From assembly GCA_021208605.1 (NCBI GenBank), contig JAJOJK010000019.1, forward strand, positions 1 through 37,717: 37,717 bases of DNA. Direction: 5' to 3'. The notes under the pieces are model-generated. The model was not told where the DNA came from. It saw nothing but the letters and a program-made list of their open reading frames with translations, and ran no database searches. This document shows, piece after piece, positions 7,816 through 15,947 of the stretch (position 1 is the first letter of the stretch; each line of letters opens with the position of its first letter). The position numbers and the translations under genes were made by a program. Origin of the DNA: Candidatus Woesebacteria bacterium. GTDB lineage: Bacteria > Patescibacteriota > Microgenomatia > UBA1400 > UBA1396.

Positions 7816-8895
7816 ATGTGGCGAAATGGATCAAAGAATATACTTAAAGCAATCGCAGGTTTTATTGACCTCAGTTTCGTACTTCAGTACCTCGTCACTC
7901 CCATCCTCTTTTTGACCTCATTCCAAGCTGCCCAAGCTGCCGTCACTCCCGTAGTCGACGCCACCTACAGCGCAGAAAGCCACGAATTCACCATCACCGC
8001 TGAGCCAGTCGTCTCAGCTGAGTTCACTCTGGCATACACCACCACTGAAGGCGTCACCCAAGGCTTCACCGGTAACGGCCAAGCCGATGACAACAACGTT
8101 TTCCAAGGCACCGGTATCGCCGGAACCGAATCCAATGACGTCTACACCTATGACGAAGTCGCAAAAGGCACCCTCGACCTCACCGCCACCCTCGAAGGCG
8201 GAGAAGAGTACAAATACTCCAGCGCTTTCACCATCGAAAACGGCACTTTAGTTTTAGAAAGTGCTTCTGAAACCAACGAACCAACCTGGACCGACAACGG
8301 TGACGGCAGCTTCACCTGGGAAAAAGTCGAACTCAACCAAACCTTGGTCGCTCCGCAAAATGACAAAGTCACCGTAACCTTCACTTCGTTACCAGAGGAA
8401 AGCGGCAGCATCACCATCCGCGAGATCACCCTGACCGACGAGCAAGTCGCCGAACTCGGCGCCCTCACCACCACCGCCTACGACATCACTTCCACCATGG
8501 AAGACGGCAGCTTTACCTACGACCTCACCCTGCCAAACCCCGCTCCCGAAAAAGAAGTCGAAGTCAAATTCTCCGAAGACGGCAACACTTTTGAAGACGC
8601 CAGCGGGGAAGAAAAGCGTGATGATGTGGTGACTATTACGGGGTTGGATCATTTTACGGTTTTTGTGGTGACTAATGCAACGCCAGCAGATAGCAGTGCT
8701 TTCTGTGTCAGCAAAGCAACCAGCACAAGTAATTGTTTTAACAGTATCCAAGATGCTATTAATGCCGCCAGTAACGGAGATACCATCCGTATCGAAAATG
8801 GCACCTATACACTCAGCAGTACCATTCAAGTAAATAAGGAAGTAAAACTCATTGGAGAATCAAGAGGAAGTGTCATCATTGATGCTTCTGGCTAA
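7816..8895 (+). CDS. Giant surface protein, N-terminal part (frame broken at 8893)
   Basis: 359 residues. It starts with an export signal or membrane helix (about 17-42, ending FQAAQA), then a beta-rich region with many Thr/Glu residues. From about residue 295 the start of a right-handed parallel beta-helix is seen (SIQDAINAASNGDTIRIENG, then VKLIGES). The frame stops at TAA 8893-8895 immediately after IIDASG. Parallel beta-helix proteins normally continue there, and the next open frame does so, reading LTTSYAMRIS upstream of its first ATG. Restoring one base in GGCTAACT rejoins the frames into a protein of about 1647 residues. I treat this and 8910-12758 as one gene with a one-base loss (mutation or assembly error). 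Confidence 0.8.
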   Translation: MWRNGSKNILKAIAGFIDLSFVLQYLVTPILFLTSFQAAQAAVTPVVDATYSAESHEFTITAEPVVSAEFTLAYTTTEGVTQGFTGNGQADDNNVFQGTGIAGTESNDVYTYDEVAKGTLDLTATLEGGEEYKYSSAFTIENGTLVLESASETNEPTWTDNGDGSFTWEKVELNQTLVAPQNDKVTVTFTSLPEESGSITIREITLTDEQVAELGALTTTAYDITSTMEDGSFTYDLTLPNPAPEKEVEVKFSEDGNTFEDASGEEKRDDVVTITGLDHFTVFVVTNATPADSSAFCVSKATSTSNCFNSIQDAINAASNGDTIRIENGTYTLSSTIQVNKEVKLIGESRGSVIIDASG

Positions 8896-8909
8896 CTACT
8901 TCGTATGCT

Positions 8910-11900
8910 ATGCGTATTTCCGCTGATAACGTAGTAGTGCGAAAGGCTACTTTCCTCCCGCCAAGCAATGCCTATACTATTCATGTTTCTAACACTCCTG
9001 GTCTCGTTTCCAATCTCAAGTTAGAAAGTCTGACGGTCGAGAATGCTAAAAAGACTCCATTTGATGTTCATGGAGTTGATGGTGGAATTCTCACTGGTCT
9101 AAGTGCTAAAAACTCATCCGCTGGAAACGGCGTAAGCTTGAGTGGTTCAAGCAATATAACTCTCGAAAATATCACAACTGCTAATAATGCTTGGGGTGGA
9201 ATTGCACTCTATAACTCTTCCTACACCAGTCCCAACCGAGAAACCCACAATATTACGTTGCTCGGTCATACTTTTAATGTCTCAGAATCAAATCCACTCT
9301 ATGCTGAAAATGAACTCGGACTAACTATTCATGGAATTGATGCTCAAGGCTTTGAATACACCGTTACTAATGATCAATTCCGCAGCGGTGCAGAAAACTT
9401 CGTTTTCTACCAACGCACTTACCAAGATGCTATAAATTACGCTACCATACTTGAGTCTGTTCCTCCTGGAAATGAAGCATCCGAAATTCAAGAGATCACC
9501 CCAACAGCCCCACCTGTTCCATCCGAAATTACCATCTTTGATTCCCTGAATAATGATGTTGGCTGTTCTGCAGCTACGACAGAACGCAATATCCGAGTTG
9601 ATTGGTCAGATGAGGGCAGTACTGCACCTGACTTTAGTCATTACCAATACGACATCAAGGATAAAGATAATCACAAACAACCCACTGACTCCTTCTACAA
9701 CAATACTATTCGCGATCAAGACGGTGAGTACAAATTCAGAGTTCACTCAGTTGATGTCTTTGGTAACGTGAGTGAGGCAACCCCATGGTGTAACATCACA
9801 TTGGATCGGGAAGCTCCAACCATGTCGAACATCAAAATGTTCGTCAACGGAGCCGAAAAATCCATCGCCAAAGCTGGAGATACCATTCGTATCGAAGCAG
9901 ACGCTCAGGACAACCTCTCTGGAATTGACCGCGTACAAATCTGGGTACGAGACTGGCCATACACTGGTCAGCAAATCACGGCTGGGGAAATGACTCATAT
10001 CAGTGGTGACACCTACGCCTTTGAGTTCACCCTGCCTGCTACGTACTCGAATTCCGTAGCGCTCAACCAAACAAATCTCGGCAACTACTTTAACTTCCGC
10101 CCGTGGGATAACGCTGGAAACAGTGTCATCGGCTACCGAAACAACTTCACAGCTGACTTAACCGGTCCAACCATTACCGTCAAAGATAGCTCCATCGGTA
10201 ACGGTGGAAACGTATTTAAGAAGGTAGATTTCAAGCTGTATGACCTCAACAAAGTCGACAAGGTTGAGATCAATGGTGTCGTAAAAGATTTATCTAATAA
10301 CAAGTGGAGTGATGTAAATAATGTCAAAGCCGGTTCTCTGGGAGCGGTAGAAGGCAAAAACACTATCGTGGCTTACGATGTTGTCGGCAACACCACCACC
10401 TACGAGTTCTTCATCGACAATGCTGGTCCTACGATCACTGTCAAAGACAGCTCAATTGGGAACGGTGAAAATGTCTTCAAACAGGTGGACTTCAAACTCT
10501 ATGACAACGCTAAAGTCGATAAAGTAGAGATCAACGGCGTCCTGAAAGACTTGTCTGATAATAAATGGAGTGATGTAAACGGCGTTAAAGCCGGTAAGTT
10601 TGGTGCTGTCGAAGGTGAGAACACTATTGTTGCCTACGATGTACTCGGAAATACTTCTAGCTTCACCTTCACTATCGATAACACCGGCCCAACTATTACC
10701 GTCAAAGAGGAATCTATTGGCGACGGTGGCAATACCTTCCAAAACGTTAGCTTCAAGTTATTTGACGAATATAAGATTGATCGCGTCGAAATCAACGGCG
10801 TCGTCAAAGACCTCACCGACAACAAGTGGAGTGACGTCAACGCCGTCCGACCGGGCATCTTTGGAGCGGTCGAAGGCCTGAACACCATTGTCGCTTTTGA
10901 TACCGTGGGCAACTCCACCACGTATGAATTCTATCTGGACACCACTGGACCAGCTGTCCCAACTGGCTTCACACTGTTCCGTGGTTATAACACCGTTCCC
11001 GGAAACGAGATTGCATGTGGTGGATACACCAATACGAACAAGATCTCTTTCTCTTGGGATGCCAACAGCGAAAGTGATATCTTGGGCTACCAATTCGGAA
11101 CTCGAAATAACCCCACTCATCAGTTGATCAATCATCCGACAACCACTAAAAATGGCACGATGACTATCAATAGCAACCCATTCTACTTCTACACCTTGAT
11201 GGCGCAGGATATGGTGGGAAATCGTAGCGCCCTCACTGACCAATGTGAGCTGACGTACGATGACGAAGTTCCAGAAACTACCATAACCACCCCTGAAGAA
11301 GAATCGAGCGAAGTAACTGATTCTTTGGAAATCACCTTCAACGGTACCACCACAGATAACTTCACAATTGACTTCGTGACCTTGGCCTCAGCACCATACG
11401 ACGGTGAAGTATGTGGCGAATACACCGTTTTCGAAACCATCGATAACGCCAGCAACAATGACTCCTTCACTTGGAGCTCTTCTCCCTGGGCACCAGGCTC
11501 CCCAGGAAACTACTGTGTCAAAGCCTATGGGACCGACCTGGCAACCAATGAAGAGGGAAGTGCGATCGTCTACATTGATTACGATCCACAAGGTACCATC
11601 ACCGGCGCCAAGTTTAATGACCTCGATCAAGACGGCATCTGGGACGAAAACGAACCAGCTTTAGCCAACTGGGAAATCGTCATCAGCGCCATTGTTGAGA
11701 ACGAACAAGAAGAGGAGAGTGAATCGACCGAAAGCGGTGCGCTCACCCAAGAGTTCGCTACTGTTACTACTGACGAAAACGGTGAATACACCATCGATGT
11801 TCCAGTAGGCGAGTACTTGGTCAGCGAAATCCAGCAAGAGGGATGGGAACAAACTGCTCCTGAAGATCTCTTCTGTACGCTGACGGTCACACTCGACGAA

Positions 11901-12758
11901 ACAGCCGAATGTACTTTTGGTAACTACGAAATTCCTGAAGATCTTGGTTCTGGCGAAGAACCAGGAGAAGTCCTTGGCAGTACTGACTCCGGCTCCTCCA
12001 ATAACGGTGGATCAACCAGTCCAGCTTCTCCTCCAGTTTGTTCCGCAGCAACTCCAGGAGTTCCTTTGAATCTGCAAGTTGCCAACTCTGGCGCCAACAC
12101 CGTCACCTTAACCTGGCAAGCCGCCAGCGGTGATGTCTCGCACTATGCCTTAGAGTTCATCCGTATCAGCGATGGAGCTCGCTATGGCGCTAACAACATC
12201 GGAAACGTCACTTCCTACACAATTACCAACTTGTCTGGTCAGGCAGCATATCGTTTCGAACTGTTTGCTGTTAACGACTGTAAACCAGGTGACCGCGCTA
12301 TTGTGCAATCGGGAACTATTACCGGTGCAGTGATTGACGAAGCCACATCTGGCCGCCCAACGGGTGAGGACAATCAGGTCCTTGGTGTTACCACCGACGA
12401 AACCTCCGACTCCGACGAAAACGGCGAAATCGCCAGCGGCGTCAGCGAAGAAAACTCTTTCCTCGACAACGTGCTCGGTGCTTCGACCGAAAACTGTTCT
12501 GTTCCTGGCTGGTGGTGGAGCATTATCGCTATCTACTTGGTAGCTTTACTGCTGATCCACGCCATGTTTGAAGGTCGAGTCCGCTCTGGTGCCCACCTGG
12601 TGGCGGCTCTTGCTACTGCTGCGGCGCTCTACGGCGTACTCTGTATGCCTTGGTTCTGGATCGCGATGGTCCTGATTCTGGCTGTTATGTCTGAGGCGCT
12701 GCCTTGGCTCTTTAGCCCGAGTGATAAGGATCCGTTCGCGAAGTCTTTTAAGAAATAA
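8910..12758 (+). CDS. Giant surface protein, C-terminal part: beta-helix, Ig-like repeats, SdrD-like, FN3, membrane anchor
   Basis: 1282 residues counted from the first ATG, but the frame is open from about 8895 and ATG 8910 is probably internal. In order: remaining beta-helix coils (about 1-160, with SADNVVVRK and SGSSNITLENIT), Ig-like modules, three tandem 87-residue repeats (about 419-679), a further Ig-like module, an SdrD-B-like domain (GAKFNDLDQDGIWDENEPAL), a Ser/Gly/Pro linker, a fibronectin type III domain (PGVPLNLQV...TVTLTWQAASG), an acidic linker and three C-terminal hydrophobic helices (from about 1197). The likely role is a cell-surface adhesin or stalk held in the membrane by its C-terminus. 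Three VLG[ASV] tetrapeptides (V1021, V1157, V1188) sit in the linkers. Element 12762-12877 follows the stop. Confidence 0.85.
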   Translation: MRISADNVVVRKATFLPPSNAYTIHVSNTPGLVSNLKLESLTVENAKKTPFDVHGVDGGILTGLSAKNSSAGNGVSLSGSSNITLENITTANNAWGGIALYNSSYTSPNRETHNITLLGHTFNVSESNPLYAENELGLTIHGIDAQGFEYTVTNDQFRSGAENFVFYQRTYQDAINYATILESVPPGNEASEIQEITPTAPPVPSEITIFDSLNNDVGCSAATTERNIRVDWSDEGSTAPDFSHYQYDIKDKDNHKQPTDSFYNNTIRDQDGEYKFRVHSVDVFGNVSEATPWCNITLDREAPTMSNIKMFVNGAEKSIAKAGDTIRIEADAQDNLSGIDRVQIWVRDWPYTGQQITAGEMTHISGDTYAFEFTLPATYSNSVALNQTNLGNYFNFRPWDNAGNSVIGYRNNFTADLTGPTITVKDSSIGNGGNVFKKVDFKLYDLNKVDKVEINGVVKDLSNNKWSDVNNVKAGSLGAVEGKNTIVAYDVVGNTTTYEFFIDNAGPTITVKDSSIGNGENVFKQVDFKLYDNAKVDKVEINGVLKDLSDNKWSDVNGVKAGKFGAVEGENTIVAYDVLGNTSSFTFTIDNTGPTITVKEESIGDGGNTFQNVSFKLFDEYKIDRVEINGVVKDLTDNKWSDVNAVRPGIFGAVEGLNTIVAFDTVGNSTTYEFYLDTTGPAVPTGFTLFRGYNTVPGNEIACGGYTNTNKISFSWDANSESDILGYQFGTRNNPTHQLINHPTTTKNGTMTINSNPFYFYTLMAQDMVGNRSALTDQCELTYDDEVPETTITTPEEESSEVTDSLEITFNGTTTDNFTIDFVTLASAPYDGEVCGEYTVFETIDNASNNDSFTWSSSPWAPGSPGNYCVKAYGTDLATNEEGSAIVYIDYDPQGTITGAKFNDLDQDGIWDENEPALANWEIVISAIVENEQEEESESTESGALTQEFATVTTDENGEYTIDVPVGEYLVSEIQQEGWEQTAPEDLFCTLTVTLDETAECTFGNYEIPEDLGSGEEPGEVLGSTDSGSSNNGGSTSPASPPVCSAATPGVPLNLQVANSGANTVTLTWQAASGDVSHYALEFIRISDGARYGANNIGNVTSYTITNLSGQAAYRFELFAVNDCKPGDRAIVQSGTITGAVIDEATSGRPTGEDNQVLGVTTDETSDSDENGEIASGVSEENSFLDNVLGASTENCSVPGWWWSIIAIYLVALLLIHAMFEGRVRSGAHLVAALATAAALYGVLCMPWFWIAMVLILAVMSEALPWLFSPSDKDPFAKSFKK
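10164..10946 (+). repeat. Three tandem 261-bp coding repeats (87-aa Ig-like modules)
   Basis: The period is exactly 261 bp: repeats begin at the GP codons at 10164, 10425 and 10686, with the next GP at 10947. Each unit carries the pattern TITVK..SIG.G, then VEINGV.KDL, NKWSDVN, GAVEG.NTIVA and ends D..GP. Units differ by scattered synonymous and conservative changes, so the duplication is not very recent. Confidence 0.9.
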
Positions 12759-12761
12759 GTA

Positions 12762-12877
12762 GGGAGACACCCCTAGGCCTATAACAGTGTCTTTCACCGC
12801 TACGGCGGGAGTTATAGGCTTTTTCACCAAACTCATATCTGGAAACATACAGTGTTATAGGCCTAGGGGTGTCTCCC
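12762..12877. repeat. 116-bp inverted-repeat (REPIN-like) element, copy 1
   Basis: Arms 12762-12786 and 12853-12877 are perfect 25-nt reverse complements containing CCTAGGCCTATAAC. The spacer holds a third partial copy, GTTATAGGCT, at 12811-12820. It begins 3 nt after the surface-protein stop codon and ends 12 nt before the -10 region of the CAP gene. There is no target-site duplication and no coding capacity. Copy 2 is at 23691-23806. Confidence 0.9.
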
Positions 12878-12888
12878 GCATCTAAAAG

Positions 12889-12897
12889 TGCTATCAT
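12889..12897 (+). promoter_or_regulatory. Extended -10 promoter of the CAP-domain gene
   Basis: TG-C-TATCAT, then 6 nt, then ATG 12904; no Shine-Dalgarno sequence. The -35 position would fall at the right edge of the 116-bp element. Confidence 0.6.
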
Positions 12898-12903
12898 AAT
12901 TCC

Positions 12904-13815
12904 ATGCGACTTCGACGCCAGCGATCCCCCAAAAACAGGATCGCTCGCTGGCTCAGCCATACGTTTCTGCCGCACAAGCGAAACCACCATCGACCGTGGA
13001 TCCTCCATCCACACGGTTTAGCGATGGTCGCGATCGTAGTGGTCGCCATCCATATTAGCCTGGCACTCGTCTTACATTTCCCAATTTTCCCCAATGTCCT
13101 TGGCGAAAGTGACAACATCACGCCCACCGCAGTCCTCGAACAAATCAATATCGAACGCCAAGAAAACAATCTCGCCCCACTCCAGTGGAACGACCAACTC
13201 AGCCTGGCCGCCCAACAAAAAGGCCAAGATATGTTGCAACGCGGCTACTGGGCCCATACCAGTCCGAGTGGAGAAGAGCCGTGGGACTTCATTGCCGAGA
13301 GCGGCTACACCTACAGCGTCGCCGGCGAAAATTTAGCAAGAAACTTCCACAGTACAGAAATGATGCTTTCTGCCTGGATGGCGTCACCCACGCACCGCGC
13401 CAATATCGTCCACACCAAATATGCAGACACCGGCATCGCCGTCCTCAAAGGCACCATGAATGGCAAACCAACCACACTCGTCGTGCAGCTCTTCGGCACA
13501 CCAGAGGACTCCGCCGTTGCCAACGCTCCAGAACTGCCGCAACAAGCCTACGCTGCCACCCAAGTCATGGTAAACTCCGCCGCCAACAACGCCTCCAACG
13601 TCTTGGGAGCCCAGCTGGAACTCACGCCAGTGCATTTTTACCGCGCTGGCATCCTCACCGTCTTGGCCATTCTGCTTGGCGTCTTAACCTACGACATGCT
13701 CAACGCCCAAAACAAAAAGCTCAAGCGCAACGTCGGTAAAAACTTGGCGCACATCATCCTGTTAATTGCCGTCATCACCACCGTGCTGCTCGCGGAAAGT
13801 GGGAGCCTCCTCTAA
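12904..13815 (+). CDS. Membrane-anchored CAP (SCP/PR-1) domain protein
   Basis: 303 residues. A strongly basic N-terminus leads to TM1 (about 40-60), then a CAP domain (about 74-200) with VLEQINIERQENN, LAAQQKGQDML, WAHTSPSGE and GYTYSVAGENLA. The last holds the GEN motif typical of the family; the usual His/Glu residues are present. Two C-terminal helices (about 245-265 and 280-296) follow. The CAP domain should face outward. In bacteria this family is linked to envelope or secreted functions, and the exact activity is unknown. VLG tetrapeptides flank the domain: VLGE (V65) just after TM1 and VLGA (V233) just before TM2. The same motif occurs in the surface protein upstream. The gene appears to head a short unit with the 87-aa membrane gene downstream. 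Confidence 0.88.
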   Translation: MRLRRQRSPKNRIARWLSHTFLPHKRNHHRPWILHPHGLAMVAIVVVAIHISLALVLHFPIFPNVLGESDNITPTAVLEQINIERQENNLAPLQWNDQLSLAAQQKGQDMLQRGYWAHTSPSGEEPWDFIAESGYTYSVAGENLARNFHSTEMMLSAWMASPTHRANIVHTKYADTGIAVLKGTMNGKPTTLVVQLFGTPEDSAVANAPELPQQAYAATQVMVNSAANNASNVLGAQLELTPVHFYRAGILTVLAILLGVLTYDMLNAQNKKLKRNVGKNLAHIILLIAVITTVLLAESGSLL

Positions 13816-13834
13816 AAACATTGAAAAAGAAACT

Positions 13835-14098
13835 ATGATCTGGAAAGAAATCAAAAATCACCCCACCGACTACCTCATTTTAGTGAGTGGAGTAGTGGTA
13901 TCCATTGGGCTCTTCCTCTCGCCGTATATTACGCTGGCCACCAAGTATCTCCTGAGCCTCTTTTTAGGCTTCTTCTACGCCGCGTGGGGCATTTGGCATC
14001 ATCGGCAAAAAAAGAGCCTTTCGGTCCGTGTGGCGTTGGAATACGTACTGATGGGAATGCTGATGTCCCTCGTTATCTGGCTGACTTTGGAGTACTAA
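13835..14098 (+). CDS. Small membrane protein, 87 aa, unknown
   Basis: The frame opens at 13766 inside the CAP gene, but I use ATG 13835, 19 nt after the CAP stop. Met-Ile-Trp-Lys gives a typical cytoplasmic start and the upstream part is only an out-of-frame overlap. There are three hydrophobic helices (about 11-30, 34-50 and 62-84) with a basic loop HHRQKKS between the second and third. No SD is evident, so it is probably co-transcribed with the CAP gene. I do not recognise a family. Confidence 0.6.
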   Translation: MIWKEIKNHPTDYLILVSGVVVSIGLFLSPYITLATKYLLSLFLGFFYAAWGIWHHRQKKSLSVRVALEYVLMGMLMSLVIWLTLEY

Positions 14099-14124
14099 CC
14101 AGTTTCCTCACGAATTACGAAATG

Positions 14125-14781
14125 TCACCGCAAACGGAGCTGCTTCAGTGCGCGAGCATTGGCCACATCTTTCGCCTCCGCGCCACCGCGCCGTGCCATC
14201 CACACACCATATTTCATGAAGTCCAGATGTTTCTCGTGATGTGCATCGGTATTGATCACCAAGGGCACACCAGCCGTTACCACTTTCGGAATCAAATCAT
14301 CTGGCACATCGAGCCGTCGCGGCGAAGCATTGACCTCGATCCACATATCTTTCTGCTTCAAAACGGGCAGCAAAGTGTCCCAGTCATACTCCAAACCTGA
14401 ACGCTCCTGAATCATCCGGCCGGTGGGATGTCCCCATATTTTTACTTTGGGATGTTCGAGCGCGGACAGAATGCGCTGCGTAGCGGTCTCAATATCTTGG
14501 TGGAACTGCGAGTGCACAGAGATGATGGCGTAATCGAGCATGTCCAGAAGCTCGTCTTCCAGAGCCAAAGATCCATCGGGGCGAATGTCGATTTCGAGTC
14601 CAATGTACATTTTGGGCACAGAAACGCCTTCCCGGCGAGAAGCCTGCTTCTCAAAGGTTTCATATGCCTGGAGGAGCGTATCGCGTCTTTTGGAAAGAAT
14701 CTTTTTTTTGTCGGCTGTAGTAAGGTCTTTCAACTTTGGGTTATGGTCGGAAAAACCGATGTATCGGTAGTTTTTTTTCAC
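14125..14781 (-). CDS. polX: PHP-type DNA polymerase X, C-terminal PHP part (frameshifted from 14741-15922)
   Basis: This open frame carries most of the PHP phosphoesterase domain: YIGFSDHN, EIDIRPDG, ISVHSQFHQD, GHPTGR, EVNASP and NTDAHH are the metal-binding motifs of PHP 3'-5' exonuclease and AP-endonuclease domains in bacterial PolX. The first PHP motif, DFHVHTDLD, is in the other reading frame upstream. The frames cross at an A8 run (minus strand, 14778-14771). With seven A's the reading would be ASEKNYRYIGFSDHN, a normal PHP sequence. The nominal start (GTG 14781) lies in the overlap and is unlikely to be a true start. Joined, the protein would be about 598 residues, close to the family's usual 570-580. 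Confidence 0.85.
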   Translation of the reverse strand: MKKNYRYIGFSDHNPKLKDLTTADKKKILSKRRDTLLQAYETFEKQASRREGVSVPKMYIGLEIDIRPDGSLALEDELLDMLDYAIISVHSQFHQDIETATQRILSALEHPKVKIWGHPTGRMIQERSGLEYDWDTLLPVLKQKDMWIEVNASPRRLDVPDDLIPKVVTAGVPLVINTDAHHEKHLDFMKYGVWMARRGGAEAKDVANARALKQLRLR

Positions 14782-15922
14782 TTGCTCGCTCTAGCAGTCT
14801 CAAGGTTGGAGTGCTACCAATGTCATGGCTCGTGGCTACATCCAGATCAGTGTGCACATGGAAGTCACCTTGGATGTCCGACAGTTCTACCAGCTCTGGC
14901 ACAGCCTGTTTCGCCGCCAACTCCAACTCTTGGCGACCTTCTCGTAATTCTGGCGGAATGAACTCAAGTCCGAGCGCCCCATACACTTCGGCTTCCGTGG
15001 CTTTGGGGTGCACCACACCTGCAGGATCTTTGATCCCATGCTCCGAAATAGAGAGGCCTTGTTGTTTGGCCCGTACGCGCAAGGCAATGTTATGCGCCTT
15101 GGAACCAGTGTAGTGCTGCAACAAACTCCCCCAGCTCGCTGGTGGCTCAGTCTTGACGTCGACTTGGCGACCAGAAGTGTGCTTGAACATCGTAGTGGTA
15201 TCACCGGTAGACAAGATTTTTTGCATTCCTGGAAAAGCGCGCACGTGTTCCATTACCGCGTGCGGCTCTTCCGATTTGACAGCAATATCAATATCGCCAA
15301 TGGTGGGCGCGTGACGACGGAAACTCCCCAACGCTTCCGCTTCTAAAACGGCATCACTCTGGCGGAGATACTGCATGATCTCGTCGACCAAAGCCTCGGC
15401 TTCGGAAAGCAGCATCCGTTTCGGCTGATTGGCTTGTTCAGCAAAGCGATCCAGCGCTTCAATAATTTTTTGTTCGGAGCCTTCGCCAAAGCGATCGAGT
15501 TTGCGAATTTCACCGGCTTCGGCTAACTTCCGCAAATCATCACGGGCTGTTTTCGGATTGGTCAGCTGGAATTCCTGCGCCAAGGTAAAGGCCCGTTTCG
15601 CACCGATCCACTCGAGCGGCAACAGCGCAGCAAACCCAGCCGGAAAATCCTGTAAGACATGCTCAAAATGGGCAATTTTCCCGGTGGTAAACAACTCATC
15701 AATGTACTCTTCAAACTTCTCTCCGAGTCCTGCCACAGCATCGAGCTCATCCTGCTTCCACAAATCAAAGAGAGCAGTGGTGGTGTGCTCGATGTTGGCA
15801 GCGGCGGTTTCGTAGGCTCGCCGTCGAAAAAACGACACGCCCTGTACTTCATAGGCAGCGGCGACCGCGGCAAACATCTCGGCTATTTCTTGGTTACTAA
15901 AGAAATGCGGTGCAGAACTCAT
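14741..15922 (-). CDS. polX: PHP-type DNA polymerase X, N-terminal polymerase part
   Basis: 393 residues up to the shifted stop. It has an N-terminal helix-hairpin-helix region (about 1-150), then the pol beta-type nucleotidyltransferase with GSFRRHAPTIGDIDIAV (GS...RR and the D-x-D catalytic pair), a thumb region (GLEFIPPELREGRQE) and the first PHP motif DFHVHTDLD. PolX acts in gap-filling base excision repair. The start is ATG 15922, not the earlier in-frame codon at 15946, because TATCAT lies exactly 6 nt upstream. After the A8 run the frame continues for 9 unrelated residues and stops, so if the sequence is right this alone would be a polymerase without a working PHP nuclease. Confidence 0.87.
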   Translation of the reverse strand: MSSAPHFFSNQEIAEMFAAVAAAYEVQGVSFFRRRAYETAAANIEHTTTALFDLWKQDELDAVAGLGEKFEEYIDELFTTGKIAHFEHVLQDFPAGFAALLPLEWIGAKRAFTLAQEFQLTNPKTARDDLRKLAEAGEIRKLDRFGEGSEQKIIEALDRFAEQANQPKRMLLSEAEALVDEIMQYLRQSDAVLEAEALGSFRRHAPTIGDIDIAVKSEEPHAVMEHVRAFPGMQKILSTGDTTTMFKHTSGRQVDVKTEPPASWGSLLQHYTGSKAHNIALRVRAKQQGLSISEHGIKDPAGVVHPKATEAEVYGALGLEFIPPELREGRQELELAAKQAVPELVELSDIQGDFHVHTDLDVATSHDIGSTPTLRLLERASEKKLPIHRFFRP

Positions 15923-15928
15923 ACTTCC

Positions 15929-15938
15929 ATGATATCCT
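15929..15938. promoter_or_regulatory. Overlapping divergent -10 boxes of polX and the exchanger
   Basis: Minus strand: TATCAT at 15934-15929, 6 nt before polX ATG 15922. Plus strand: TATCCT at 15933-15938, 9 nt before ATG 15948. The two hexamers share 2 bp in a 25-bp intergenic space, so the two promoters can hardly be occupied together. Confidence 0.55.
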
Positions 15939-15947
15939 ACGAGCACA

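Noticed and set aside
8886-8900. Programmed -1 frameshift signal in the surface protein
   Set aside because: No X XXY YYZ heptamer or downstream stem is visible; a one-base loss is simpler.
10164-10946. CRISPR or non-coding tandem array
   Set aside because: The repeats are 261 bp, in frame and coding, with Ig-like protein sequence.
12762-12877. Insertion sequence or transposon with coding capacity
   Set aside because: The element is only 116 bp, has no open frame and shows no target-site duplication.
13185-13739. 184-codon frame overlapping the CAP-domain gene
   Set aside because: The CAP frame has clear family motifs and membrane helices; this frame is Arg/His/Gln-rich noise in another phase.
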